Shown here: in pieces, positions 1-6,683 of the stretch
How the letters are laid out: every line of letters starts with the position of its first letter
Position numbering within the stretch: position 1 is the stretch's first letter
Assembly (NCBI GenBank): GCA_904501835.1
Contig: CAJGBW010000060.1
Coordinates: 1 to 6,826 of the forward strand
Direction of reading: 5' to 3'
Source of the DNA: an uncultured Bacteroidales bacterium
GTDB taxonomy: Bacteria > Bacteroidota > Bacteroidia > Bacteroidales > UBA932
Length of the DNA: 6,826 nucleotides
Translations under genes and position numbers: made by a program
The notes under the pieces: generated by a model
What the model was told of the DNA's origin: nothing
The model's input: only the letters and a program-made list of their open reading frames with translations
Database searches by the model: none

Positions 1-1176
1 AAAGGGAAGCCAATCTTTTCCTTTTTTCTCGGCGATTTTCACTCCGCCGTGTATGAGTCTGACGGCTTTTTTGATTGTATTGACATAGGCGGTCAAATGA
101 GAGGGAACAGCAAACATGCTGTCATCCTGCGTCCAAATATGCAGGGTGCGCGCTTGCTCATCTTGATTTCCATTCCGTTCTTCATAATCCCCCGGGAAAG
201 ATTTCTGCAACAAGGCGCAAAATTGCCCTTCGCCGCGAACCCATCCGGGTATCAGACGCACCATGCCCTCTTTATAAAACAAACGGTCTTGCCCAGATTC
301 CAACTCGGACTCCGGCGAAGATTCCGACTCGGACTCCGGCAAAGAAACGGTGCTCATATATGCCTGCAAATCAATCTTTTGCAAGGAATGTTGGGCCGAA
401 AAAGCCTCCACCACCTCCTCATTTTCCTGACGATTGTATGTACAGGTTGAATAGAGAATAAATCCCCCATCTGCCAGCGCCGGATAGACATCGTTCAAGA
501 TGGACAATTGTCGTTCCGCACACTCATCCACCAACTTAGGACTCCATTGCGAAAGGGCCTGGGGCTCTTTTCTAAACATCCCCTCACCCGAACACGGCGC
601 ATCGGCTAAAATGATATCAAAAAAACCTTCCAAAGAAGCGAATGCCGCGGGCAGGGACGAAGAGACAAAAACATTGGGATCGCCCCAAACGGCCACATTG
701 TCTTTCAGCACACCCGCTCTGGAAGAAACCACCTCATTGGAAAGCAGCAAAAATCGGTCACCGAAACATTCCCGCAAAGAAGTCGCCACATCGGTCGTTT
801 TTCCACCGGGAGCAGCACACAAATCCAACACGCGCAAGGGACGCTGACTGGCAAGGGCCTGAATAGATGGTTCTTGAAGTAACTTTCTAAACACCGCACC
901 CACATACATGGAAGAAGCATCCTGCACATAGTAAGATCCTGCATGAAACAAAGGATCCAAAGTAAAAAGCGGACGCTTGGGCAAACGATATCCCCACTCA
1001 CACCATTCGATGGGAGCTGCATCTTCCATAAATTCGTGTTGTGCTTTTTTAAGCGGATTCAGACGGATACAAGAGGGAGAATCATCTTCCATCGCCGAAA
1101 GAAAACACGCCTTGATATCAGGCGAATCGGAAACGGCTTTGGAAAAGCGAGAAAGAAACTCCTCCGGCAGTTGCAT
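1..1176 (-). CDS. rsmF: RsmF-type 16S rRNA cytosine-C5 methyltransferase (NOL1/NOP2/Sun family), cut by left window edge
   Basis: The 392 codons present are open to base 1, so the C-terminus lies outside the window. The family transfers a methyl group from S-adenosylmethionine to C5 of a cytosine in rRNA in the cytoplasm. Visible landmarks: an N-terminal region with CIRLNPLK (36-43) and a YYVQDASSM segment (82-90); the SAM-binding motif I DLCAAPGGKTT (118-128); motif IV DAPCSGEG (192-199) with Cys195; motif VI YSTCTYNRQENE (242-253) with Cys245. By family knowledge, motif VI Cys is the nucleophile and motif IV Cys helps release product. The segment GVKIAEKKGKDW (378-389) resembles the start of the C-terminal RsmF/PUA-like region, so probably several tens of residues are missing. 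The start at 1176 lies 2 bp after the stop of the upstream SRPBCC gene, which suggests one transcript and coupled translation. Residues 279-295 form a Ser/Glu-rich duplicated linker. Family assignment is firm; the exact target cytosine is not shown. Confidence 0.93.
   Translation of the reverse strand, partial: MQLPEEFLSRFSKAVSDSPDIKACFLSAMEDDSPSCIRLNPLKKAQHEFMEDAAPIEWCEWGYRLPKRPLFTLDPLFHAGSYYVQDASSMYVGAVFRKLLQEPSIQALASQRPLRVLDLCAAPGGKTTDVATSLRECFGDRFLLLSNEVVSSRAGVLKDNVAVWGDPNVFVSSSLPAAFASLEGFFDIILADAPCSGEGMFRKEPQALSQWSPKLVDECAERQLSILNDVYPALADGGFILYSTCTYNRQENEEVVEAFSAQHSLQKIDLQAYMSTVSLPESESESSPESELESGQDRLFYKEGMVRLIPGWVRGEGQFCALLQKSFPGDYEERNGNQDEQARTLHIWTQDDSMFAVPSHLTAYVNTIKKAVRLIHGGVKIAEKKGKDWLPF
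295..342 (-). repeat. 24-bp tandem duplication inside the methyltransferase gene
   Basis: Two adjacent 24-bp units (295-318 and 319-342) differ at only two positions. They encode Ser/Glu/Pro-rich octapeptides (around residues 279-295, PESESES followed by PESELES) between the catalytic domain and the C-terminal part. The repeat length keeps frame. It looks like an expansion of a flexible acidic linker by replication slippage. Confidence 0.9.
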
Positions 1177-1178
1177 TG

Positions 1179-1586
1179 CTAATCAAACTTTATACCAGAC
1201 ACCAATCCATCTACGATTTTATCCAACGCTTCCTGAATTTTATTTCCGAGCATCATCTTCATCATAAAATTCAAATCAGCCTCGACCTGAATGGAAAAAT
1301 CGGTCTCGTAGGGAGCGCCGGTCGCATCAAAACAAAAGCTCATTTTAAAAGCAAAAGGAGCACCGTAATCCACCAGTTCGATGCGGCTGTAGGGCGTGCG
1401 GGAGAATACTTTTGCCCCCACTTCGTACCCCTGCACAGATACTTTAATCGTATCATAATCAGCCGTTACCATATCCCGCTTGTCCTGAGGAATCATCGCC
1501 TGGAAATTACGCATATCCACAAATGCCATATAGAGCTCAAACGGAGATTTACGGACTACGCCGTGCTTGCTTTTGTATTGTAACAT
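1179..1586 (-). CDS. Small SRPBCC-fold (START/polyketide cyclase-like) protein, 135 aa
   Basis: The specific function is unknown. Length, alternating beta-strand pattern and a long C-terminal amphipathic helix (about 104-133, DLNFMMKMMLGNKIQEALDK) fit the SRPBCC/Bet v1-like fold, a helix-grip barrel with a hydrophobic ligand pocket. The N-terminus (MLQYKSKHG, then SPFELYMAF at 14-22) matches the usual strand followed by helix of that fold. I see no signal peptide or membrane segment, so it is probably cytoplasmic. I chose the Met at 1586. The frame stays open to another ATG at 1676, but that would add about 30 low-complexity residues (FFFLPNYPY) and would run across the divergent promoter region and the Nudix start. 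A short AAAAAGG lies just upstream of the chosen ATG. The rRNA methyltransferase follows 2 bp after its stop, so the two are probably co-transcribed. Fold assignment is moderately sure; no ligand or reaction can be named. Confidence 0.8.
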   Translation of the reverse strand: MLQYKSKHGVVRKSPFELYMAFVDMRNFQAMIPQDKRDMVTADYDTIKVSVQGYEVGAKVFSRTPYSRIELVDYGAPFAFKMSFCFDATGAPYETDFSIQVEADLNFMMKMMLGNKIQEALDKIVDGLVSGIKFD

Positions 1587-1605
1587 AACCTTTTTCTTTG
1601 TCTTG

Positions 1606-1613
1606 CAAATGTA
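1606..1613 (-). promoter_or_regulatory. Candidate -7 element for the SRPBCC-methyltransferase unit
   Basis: On the minus strand this reads TACATTTG, a full match to the Bacteroides-type TAnnTTTG -7 element, about 20 bp upstream of the ATG at 1586. I see no clear TTTG -33 partner at the expected 19-21 bp spacing, so this is a one-element call. Confidence 0.45.
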
Positions 1614-1620
1614 AGGATAA

Positions 1621-1650
1621 TTTGGGAGAAAGAAAAAGATATTAACTTTG
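1621..1650 (+). promoter_or_regulatory. Bacteroides-type promoter for the Nudix gene
   Basis: TTTG at 1621-1624 and TAACTTTG at 1643-1650 match the -33 (TTTG) and -7 (TAnnTTTG) elements known from Bacteroides. The 18-bp spacer is one base below the usual 19-21. Transcription would begin near 1657, giving a leader of about 18 nt before the ATG at 1675. This and the opposing element at 1606-1613 form a compact divergent promoter region. Confidence 0.6.
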
Positions 1651-1674
1651 TATCTCGCATCATAAAGAGTAGTC

Positions 1675-2145
1675 ATGTACAGGGTTTACGTCGATCAAAA
1701 AGTCATCCATATCAGCAACGAAAAATCTTTCCGCGCATTTTGTCAGGAATTCAAGGAAGTGAATGCCGCAGGAGGCTTGGTAGAGAATGAAGAGGGAGCA
1801 TACCTTTTTATTCGCCGAAATGGATTATGGGACCTCCCCAAAGGACATCAAGAAGAGGGAGAAAGCATTTGCGACACCGCGTTGAGAGAGGTGAAGGAAG
1901 AATGTGGAATAACGGGGTTGGAATTAGGCGAGCTGCTTTGCATCACCCACCATTGTTACTTTCGCGACGGCATCTGGCAGCTGAAACACAGTTGGTGGTA
2001 CGCCATGAAGGGTAGTAAAAAACAATCACTGACACCCCAGACAGAAGAAGGTATCAGTGATTTGGTATGGGTCTCTCGAAACGAAGTGCCGTCGCTTTTA
2101 TCGTCGGCCTATTCCTCTATTTGCGAGCTTTTTTCTTCGCTTTAG
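1675..2145 (+). CDS. Nudix hydrolase, 156 aa
   Basis: Nudix enzymes cleave nucleoside diphosphates linked to another moiety using a metal-binding helix. The full Nudix box GX5EX7REUXEEXGU is present at residues 57-79: Gly57, Glu63, Arg71-Glu72, Glu75-Glu76, Gly78, Ile79. The catalytic/metal glutamates are therefore intact. The domain begins around residue 31 (AAGGLVENEEGAYLFIRR) and continues to the end, after about 30 N-terminal residues of no recognised motif. The lead-in LPKGHQEEGE resembles Ap4A-hydrolase-like Nudix proteins, but the substrate cannot be assigned from sequence. No signal peptide is seen, so it is probably cytoplasmic. The ATG at 1675 sits about 18 nt after a predicted transcription start, with only a weak AAAGAG upstream. 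Its 3' end overlaps the convergent RNase R gene by 29 bp. It is probably monocistronic. Confidence 0.93.
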   Translation: MYRVYVDQKVIHISNEKSFRAFCQEFKEVNAAGGLVENEEGAYLFIRRNGLWDLPKGHQEEGESICDTALREVKEECGITGLELGELLCITHHCYFRDGIWQLKHSWWYAMKGSKKQSLTPQTEEGISDLVWVSRNEVPSLLSSAYSSICELFSSL

Positions 2146-4333
2146 CATTCTTTTTCGCCTCACCTCGCTTGCCAGCTCCAGCTTTCGTTTGCTTGCCAGC
2201 TCCAGCTTTCGTTTGCTTACCCGCGCTTGTTTTCGCAAACTTTGCCATGCGCCCAGCGCGACTTTTCCAATCCGGATCAGGAACCATTTCAAAATCAAGA
2301 AGTTTCTGCTCCAAAGAAGCCGCTTTGACACGGATTTTCACCTCATCGCCCAAATAATAGATTTGACGGGTTCTGCGACCTACTAAACGATAATTTTCCT
2401 CATCAAAATCGAAGAAATCCGTCGGTATTTCCCGCAAAGGAACCATGCCCTCAATCTTGGTCGGTTCCAGCTCCACATACATACCCCAATCGGTCAAACC
2501 CGAAATGTGTCCGACAAACTCCTGCCCCACCTTATCGAGCATATATTCGACCAATTTATATTTGGTGCTGGCTCTCTCCGCATCGGCAGCCAACTGCTCG
2601 CGTTCTGAACAATGGGTGCAAAGTTTCTCGTAAATTTCCTTGTGCGCCGAAGCCCCACCGGAAAGATAGAGACTTAACAGACGGTGCACCATCATATCGG
2701 GATAGCGACGAATGGGAGAGGTAAAATGGGTATAATAGGGAAATGCCAGACTGTAATGACCGATATTATCGGTAGAATAAACCGCTTTCGCCATCGAGCG
2801 AAGGGCAATCATTTCAATGGCATTCACCTCGGGCTTACCGGCCGCTTCGCCAAACAAAGTACGGAGAGATTTCGCGATCTCCTTGCCGGAAGTCGTCGGC
2901 CCCAACTGGTAGCCAAAGTTCTTGGCAAAACCGCGTAATGAATCGAGCTTCAACAAGTTAGGCTCATCATGAATACGATAAACAAAGGTCTTCTGCGTCC
3001 CTTTGGGCATCTTCTCTCCGGCGCCTTTTCCCACAAACTCGGCGACTGTCTTATTGGCCAGCAACATAAACTCTTCAATCAGCCAATTCGCCTCTTTGTT
3101 GAATTTCTGATAGACTTCCAAGGGCTTGCCCTGCTCATCCACACGCACCTTCATCTCGGGGCGATTAAAATCGATAGAACCGGCATTAAATCGTTTCTTG
3201 CGGATTTTAGAAGCGAGTCCATGCAGGGTCAACACAGCCTTTCCGATAGATTCAGGCACGCCGGCCGTCGTCGGATCGCCACTATCGATAATCGCCTGTG
3301 CCAATTCATAATCAAAACGATAATCCGACTTGATTATCGTACGACGGATACGACTATTGACTATCCTTGCCAAGGGCGTCAGTTCGAGTATCACGGAATA
3401 GGTCAATTTTTCCTCATTGGGGCGCAAAGAACAGAGTTTATTGCTCAATTTTTCGGGCAGCATCGGCACGGTCCTATCCACCAGATACACGGAAGTCGCG
3501 CGAGCCTTGGCCTCCTCATCCACCACAGAACCCACTCGTACATAATGAGTTACATCGGCTATATGAATTCCTACCTCATAATTTCCGTTCTCTAAAAGTT
3601 GGAAAGACAAGGCGTCATCAAAGTCTTTTGCATCGGAAGGGTCTATGGTAAAAGTCAATGTCTCCCTGAAATCTTCTCGATATTTGAGGTCCTTTTCCGT
3701 AATGACTTCGCTGATTTTATCGGAAGCATCCACCACCGCTTTTTCAAATCGGTAAGGCAAGTCAAATTCTGTCAGAATGGCGTGCATTTCGGTATTGTTT
3801 TCGCCCGGCATACCCAACGCATCGACCAAATGGCCGGTAGGATAGGAATCCGAACGTTTCCAATAATCCACGACGACGCTGACTTTCTCGCCATTACGCG
3901 CCTTTATTTCATTTCCCTCCTCATCATAAATCTTGAAAAGGCGATAACTTTCTCCATCTGAAGGGATGAGACAGCCGGGGCGGTCGGCACCCATAGGCAC
4001 CACGATATCGTAAGGCATATTTTTTCCCTGCATCAACACCCAAGCCTGCTCACCCACAATATGCAGCACCCCCACAAAGGGCTTCTGGGAGCGGCGGATA
4101 ATCTCCTGCACATGTCCTTCTGCCCGTTTAGATTGGCCGGAACCTGCTTCCTGAATAACACTGATTTTCACCGTGTCACCATCCAAAGCCAAGGCGGTAC
4201 GCGAGGCTTTTATATGAAATTCCTCCAACTCTCCATCCACCTTCACAAAGGCTGCTCCCTCACGAGTCATACGCAAGGTGCCGATTAAGACACGACTGGG
4301 AGCAACTTTTCTTTTCTTTTTCTTCTTACCCAT
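2117..4333 (-). CDS. rnr: Ribonuclease R (RNB-domain 3'-5' exoribonuclease), 738 aa
   Basis: RNase R degrades structured RNA processively from the 3' end and takes part in rRNA quality control and mRNA turnover. Order of parts: a Lys-rich start (KKKKKRK, 3-9); two cold-shock/OB regions (about 14-62 and 84-175); the RNB catalytic domain (about 215-560) with IDPSDAKDFDDA at 230-241, whose Asp231, Asp237, Asp239 and Asp240 align with the metal-binding aspartates of E. coli RNase R; the signature HFTSPIRRYPD at 536-546; an S1 domain (about 602-684); and a basic tail (690-738) holding a repeated octapeptide. The start at 4333 is chosen because the upstream extension of the frame would run antisense through gpmI. 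At 738 aa it is shorter than the 813-aa E. coli protein and starts almost directly at the first OB domain, so the N-terminal helix-turn-helix of the E. coli enzyme appears absent. It has its own divergent promoter region with gpmI. Confidence 0.96.
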   Translation of the reverse strand: MGKKKKKRKVAPSRVLIGTLRMTREGAAFVKVDGELEEFHIKASRTALALDGDTVKISVIQEAGSGQSKRAEGHVQEIIRRSQKPFVGVLHIVGEQAWVLMQGKNMPYDIVVPMGADRPGCLIPSDGESYRLFKIYDEEGNEIKARNGEKVSVVVDYWKRSDSYPTGHLVDALGMPGENNTEMHAILTEFDLPYRFEKAVVDASDKISEVITEKDLKYREDFRETLTFTIDPSDAKDFDDALSFQLLENGNYEVGIHIADVTHYVRVGSVVDEEAKARATSVYLVDRTVPMLPEKLSNKLCSLRPNEEKLTYSVILELTPLARIVNSRIRRTIIKSDYRFDYELAQAIIDSGDPTTAGVPESIGKAVLTLHGLASKIRKKRFNAGSIDFNRPEMKVRVDEQGKPLEVYQKFNKEANWLIEEFMLLANKTVAEFVGKGAGEKMPKGTQKTFVYRIHDEPNLLKLDSLRGFAKNFGYQLGPTTSGKEIAKSLRTLFGEAAGKPEVNAIEMIALRSMAKAVYSTDNIGHYSLAFPYYTHFTSPIRRYPDMMVHRLLSLYLSGGASAHKEIYEKLCTHCSEREQLAADAERASTKYKLVEYMLDKVGQEFVGHISGLTDWGMYVELEPTKIEGMVPLREIPTDFFDFDEENYRLVGRRTRQIYYLGDEVKIRVKAASLEQKLLDFEMVPDPDWKSRAGRMAKFAKTSAGKQTKAGAGKQTKAGAGKRGEAKKNAKAKKKARK
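2167..2218 (-). repeat. Perfect 24-bp tandem repeat in the RNase R tail
   Basis: Bases 2171-2194 and 2195-2218 are identical, and the periodicity extends back to 2167. They encode KQTKAGAG twice (residues about 706-721). The adjoining 24 bases (2219-2242, coding for AKTSAG) look like a decayed third copy. The repeat lies in a disordered, strongly basic C-terminal extension after the S1 domain and keeps frame. Confidence 0.93.
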
Positions 4334-4357
4334 AAAATATGCGTTGATATAATTACA

Positions 4358-4365
4358 CAAAATTA
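4358..4365 (-). promoter_or_regulatory. Candidate -7 element for rnr
   Basis: The minus strand reads TAATTTTG, matching TAnnTTTG, 24 bp upstream of the rnr ATG. This would give a very short leader of about 15-20 nt. No convincing TTTG -33 element is seen at standard spacing. Confidence 0.45.
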
Positions 4366-4388
4366 AGAAACTATTTCGATAAATTGCG

Positions 4389-4396
4389 TAAATTTG
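4389..4396 (+). promoter_or_regulatory. Candidate -7 element for gpmI
   Basis: TAAATTTG matches TAnnTTTG and predicts a start near 4403 with a leader of about 36 nt before gpmI. The -33 position carries no clear TTTG. It faces away from the rnr element at 4358-4365, with 23 bp between the two, so the two polymerase footprints would overlap. Confidence 0.5.
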
Positions 4397-4402
4397 CATG
4401 CT

Positions 4403-4417
4403 TTGATTGAAAATCAA
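4403..4417 (+). other. Short inverted repeat at the predicted gpmI transcription start
   Basis: TTGATT and AATCAA flank a 3-base spacer GAA. This could be a small operator or a weak leader hairpin. Six AT-rich base pairs in an AT-rich spacer can arise by chance, so the functional call is weak. Confidence 0.3.
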
Positions 4418-4438
4418 GAATAAAAAATACACAAGAAT

Positions 4439-5962
4439 ATGAACAAAAAAGTACTTCTCATGATTTTGGACGGCTGGGGAGAAGGCCGCCACGACAACAG
4501 CAACGCTATTTATACGCAGGGAGCGCCCTATATCGACTCTCTCCGCGCCAAATACCCTATGAGCAAACTTCAGGCTTGTGGTGAATATGTAGGTTTGCCT
4601 GACGGACAGATGGGTAACAGCGAGGTCGGTCACCTTAATTTGGGTGCCGGACGTGTCGTATATCAGGATTTGGTAAAAATCAATATCGCCTGCCGCGACC
4701 ACAAATTGTTGGAGAACGCCGAAATCAAGGCTGCTTATGATTATGTACGCGAAAGTGGCAAAAAACTTCACCTGATGGGTTTGGCTTCCATGGGTGGCGT
4801 ACACTCATCTTTGGCACACGTTTATGAATTTTTGGCCGTAGCCAAGGAATATGGTTTGGAAGACGTGTTTGTACATTGCTTTATGGACGGACGCGACACC
4901 GACCCCCGCAGCGGTAAAGGTTTCGTAGAGGAATTGGAAGCTGAAATGAAGAAAACCACAGGCCGTATCGCTTCTGTTTGTGGCCGTTTCTATGCGATGG
5001 ACCGCGACAAGAGATGGGAGCGCGTAAAAGAAGCCTACGATTTGCTCGTTGAAGGCAAAGGTGCCCATTTCGAGTCCGCGCTTGCGGGTATTGAAGCTTC
5101 ATACGCCGAGGGAGTGACCGACGAATTCATCAAACCCATCGTCGTTACGGGCGAAGACGGCCAGGCGCTTGCTAAAATTGAAGAGGGCGACGCCATTATT
5201 TTCTTCAATTTCCGCAATGACCGTGCCCGCGAATTGACCGCAGTCCTCACCCAGCAGGATATGCCCGAATTCGACATGCACACCCTCCCGCTTTATTATT
5301 GCTGTCTCACGCCTTACGATGCTTCATTTACCGGCGTTCACATTCTTTTTGACAAGGAAAATGTGACCGACACCTTGGGAGAGACCGTTTCCAAAGCAGG
5401 AAAAAGACAGCTTCGCATTGCCGAAACAGAGAAATACGCCCACGTTACCTTCTTCTTCAATGGAGGTCGCGAGGCACAGTTTGAAGGCGAGGACCGCATT
5501 TTGGTAAATTCTCCCAAAGTGGCCACCTACGACTTGAAACCCGAAATGAGTGCTCCCGAAGTGAGTGAAAAATTGGTAGAAGCCATTGCTACCGAAAAAG
5601 AGGATATGATTATCCTGAACTTTGCAAACGGAGACATGGTAGGCCACACCGGTATCTACCCTGCCATCTGCAAAGCGGTTGAAACGGTGGACGCCTGTGT
5701 TAAATCGGTCGTTGAGACTGCGCTCGCACATGGTTATGTGGTATTGCTTACTGCAGACCACGGAAATGCGGATTACGCGGTTAATGAGGACGGCTCGCCC
5801 AATACAGCCCACTCACTCAACGAAGTTCAATTTATTGTCATCGGCGCCGGTGATGAGGTAAAGAGCGTAAAAGACGGTGCACTTTGCAATGTCGCTCCCA
5901 CCATTCTCAAACTGATGGGTATCCCCCAGCCCGCCAGCATGACAGCCGAACCTTTGATTTAA
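4439..5962 (+). CDS. gpmI: 2,3-bisphosphoglycerate-independent phosphoglycerate mutase, 507 aa
   Basis: It interconverts 3-phosphoglycerate and 2-phosphoglycerate in glycolysis/gluconeogenesis through a phosphoserine intermediate and two Mn2+ ions. It belongs to the alkaline phosphatase superfamily and is cytoplasmic. Key residues match the Bacillus enzyme: Asp11 in LDGWG (10-14); nucleophile Ser61 in GQMGNSEVGH (56-65); His122; GRDTDP (151-156); FRNDRARE (258-265); Lys332; Asp399 and His403 in GDMVGH (398-403); Asp440-His441 in TADHGN (438-443); and His458 in AHSLNEV. The phosphatase domain is split (about 1-76 and 311-507) around the phosphotransferase domain. Length equals the usual 505-515 aa, and no active-site residue is missing. 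The leader is A-rich with no Shine-Dalgarno, normal for this phylum. The flavodoxin-like gene follows after 8 bp, probably on the same transcript. Confidence 0.98.
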   Translation: MNKKVLLMILDGWGEGRHDNSNAIYTQGAPYIDSLRAKYPMSKLQACGEYVGLPDGQMGNSEVGHLNLGAGRVVYQDLVKINIACRDHKLLENAEIKAAYDYVRESGKKLHLMGLASMGGVHSSLAHVYEFLAVAKEYGLEDVFVHCFMDGRDTDPRSGKGFVEELEAEMKKTTGRIASVCGRFYAMDRDKRWERVKEAYDLLVEGKGAHFESALAGIEASYAEGVTDEFIKPIVVTGEDGQALAKIEEGDAIIFFNFRNDRARELTAVLTQQDMPEFDMHTLPLYYCCLTPYDASFTGVHILFDKENVTDTLGETVSKAGKRQLRIAETEKYAHVTFFFNGGREAQFEGEDRILVNSPKVATYDLKPEMSAPEVSEKLVEAIATEKEDMIILNFANGDMVGHTGIYPAICKAVETVDACVKSVVETALAHGYVVLLTADHGNADYAVNEDGSPNTAHSLNEVQFIVIGAGDEVKSVKDGALCNVAPTILKLMGIPQPASMTAEPLI

Positions 5963-5970
5963 GTTCTTAA

Positions 5971-6615
5971 ATGAAAGTACTCTTGATAAATGGCAGCCCT
6001 CACAAAGAGGGCTGCACATATACAGCCTTGAAAGAGGTTGAAAAAGAACTCAATGCCGCTGGTATTGAAAGCGAAATCTTCTGGATAGGGATTAAACCCA
6101 TCTCCGGTTGTTTGGGATGCGGACAGTGTTGCAAAAGAGGACCCAATGGGGAAAAACCTAGCGGACTCTGCGTCATCAACGATATTGTCAACGAGTTTAT
6201 CGCCAAAGCCAAAGAGGCAGACGGCTTTGTTTTCGGCAGCCCGGTACATTATGCTGCTTTGTCAGGTGCATTGACCTCCTTTATGGATCGTGCCTTTTAC
6301 GGCAAGAGCGCCATCTACCGCTACAAACCGGCAGCCGGTATTGTCAGTGCCCGCCGAGGTGGCACCACGGCCGCTTTTGACCAGCTCAACAAGTACTTCA
6401 CCATTTCATCCATGCCCGTCGTTTCTTCCAAATACTGGAACATGGTACATGGCACCAACGCCGAAGAAGTACGCCGCGATGAAGAGGGCATGCAGACCAT
6501 GCGTGAACTGGGTCGCAATATGGCATGGTTGCTTCGTTGCATTGAATGTGGTCGCGCAGCGGGCATTGAAGCCCCTGAAAAGGAAAAACCCATCATGACC
6601 AACTTCATCCGATAG
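5971..6615 (+). CDS. Flavodoxin-fold NAD(P)H-dependent oxidoreductase with Cys cluster (iron-sulfur flavoprotein-like), 214 aa
   Basis: It belongs to the NADPH-dependent FMN reductase/flavodoxin-like family, cytoplasmic FMN-binding electron-transfer proteins. The first strand and phosphate-binding loop are MKVLLINGSPHKEGCTYTAL (1-20), and the second flavin loop is GSPVHYAALSGALTSFMDR (89-107). A cysteine cluster lies at Cys47, Cys50, Cys53, Cys54 and Cys67 (CLGCGQCC, then LC), with another pair at Cys190/Cys193. Iron-sulfur flavoproteins carry a compact CX2CX2CX4-7C motif that binds a 4Fe-4S cluster. Here the first three Cys fit, but the fourth is 13 residues beyond Cys54, so cluster binding is possible, not shown. 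The gene starts 8 bp after gpmI and is probably co-transcribed with it. No Shine-Dalgarno is seen. A hairpin 35 bp after the stop ends the unit. The redox partner and substrate are unknown. Confidence 0.9.
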   Translation: MKVLLINGSPHKEGCTYTALKEVEKELNAAGIESEIFWIGIKPISGCLGCGQCCKRGPNGEKPSGLCVINDIVNEFIAKAKEADGFVFGSPVHYAALSGALTSFMDRAFYGKSAIYRYKPAAGIVSARRGGTTAAFDQLNKYFTISSMPVVSSKYWNMVHGTNAEEVRRDEEGMQTMRELGRNMAWLLRCIECGRAAGIEAPEKEKPIMTNFIR

Positions 6616-6650
6616 CGAGAGACAGAAATACAATCTAATAGTCAATAAAA

Positions 6651-6683
6651 AAAGAGAGCGGTGATTGAATCATCGCTCTCTTT
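6651..6683. terminator. Bidirectional intrinsic terminator
   Basis: AAAGAGAGCG (6651-6660) pairs perfectly with CGCTCTCTTT (6674-6683). Pairing continues inward through 6665/6669 with one G-U pair, for a 15-bp stem and a TGA loop. Reading plus, the stem ends CTCTCTTT and then AATATT, a weak T tract, after the flavodoxin-like gene. Reading minus, it is followed by seven consecutive T, a stronger tract, and would stop transcripts coming from the 16S side. Confidence 0.88.

Noticed and set aside
49..866. Plus-strand open frames over the left 1.2 kb
   Set aside because: They are antisense to the methyltransferase, whose catalytic motifs are all intact on the minus strand.
1587..1676. Longer start for the SRPBCC protein at 1676
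   Set aside because: The extra 30 residues are low-complexity and would overlap the Nudix promoter and start codon; the Met at 1586 fits the fold's usual N-terminus.
2150..2245. Short direct repeats as a CRISPR array
   Set aside because: The repeats are directly adjacent with no spacers and encode an in-frame peptide repeat in RNase R.
2969..3595. 208-codon plus-strand open frame
   Set aside because: It lies wholly antisense within the conserved RNB catalytic domain of RNase R and shows no recognisable motif; it is a shadow frame.
4334..4804. Minus-strand extension of the RNase R frame upstream to an ATG at 4804
   Set aside because: It lies antisense to the 5' part of gpmI and crosses the divergent promoter spacer; the residues before the MGKKKKK start show no RNase R similarity.
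5324..5812. 162-codon minus-strand open frame within gpmI
   Set aside because: It is opposite the conserved metal-binding half of gpmI and has no recognisable motif.
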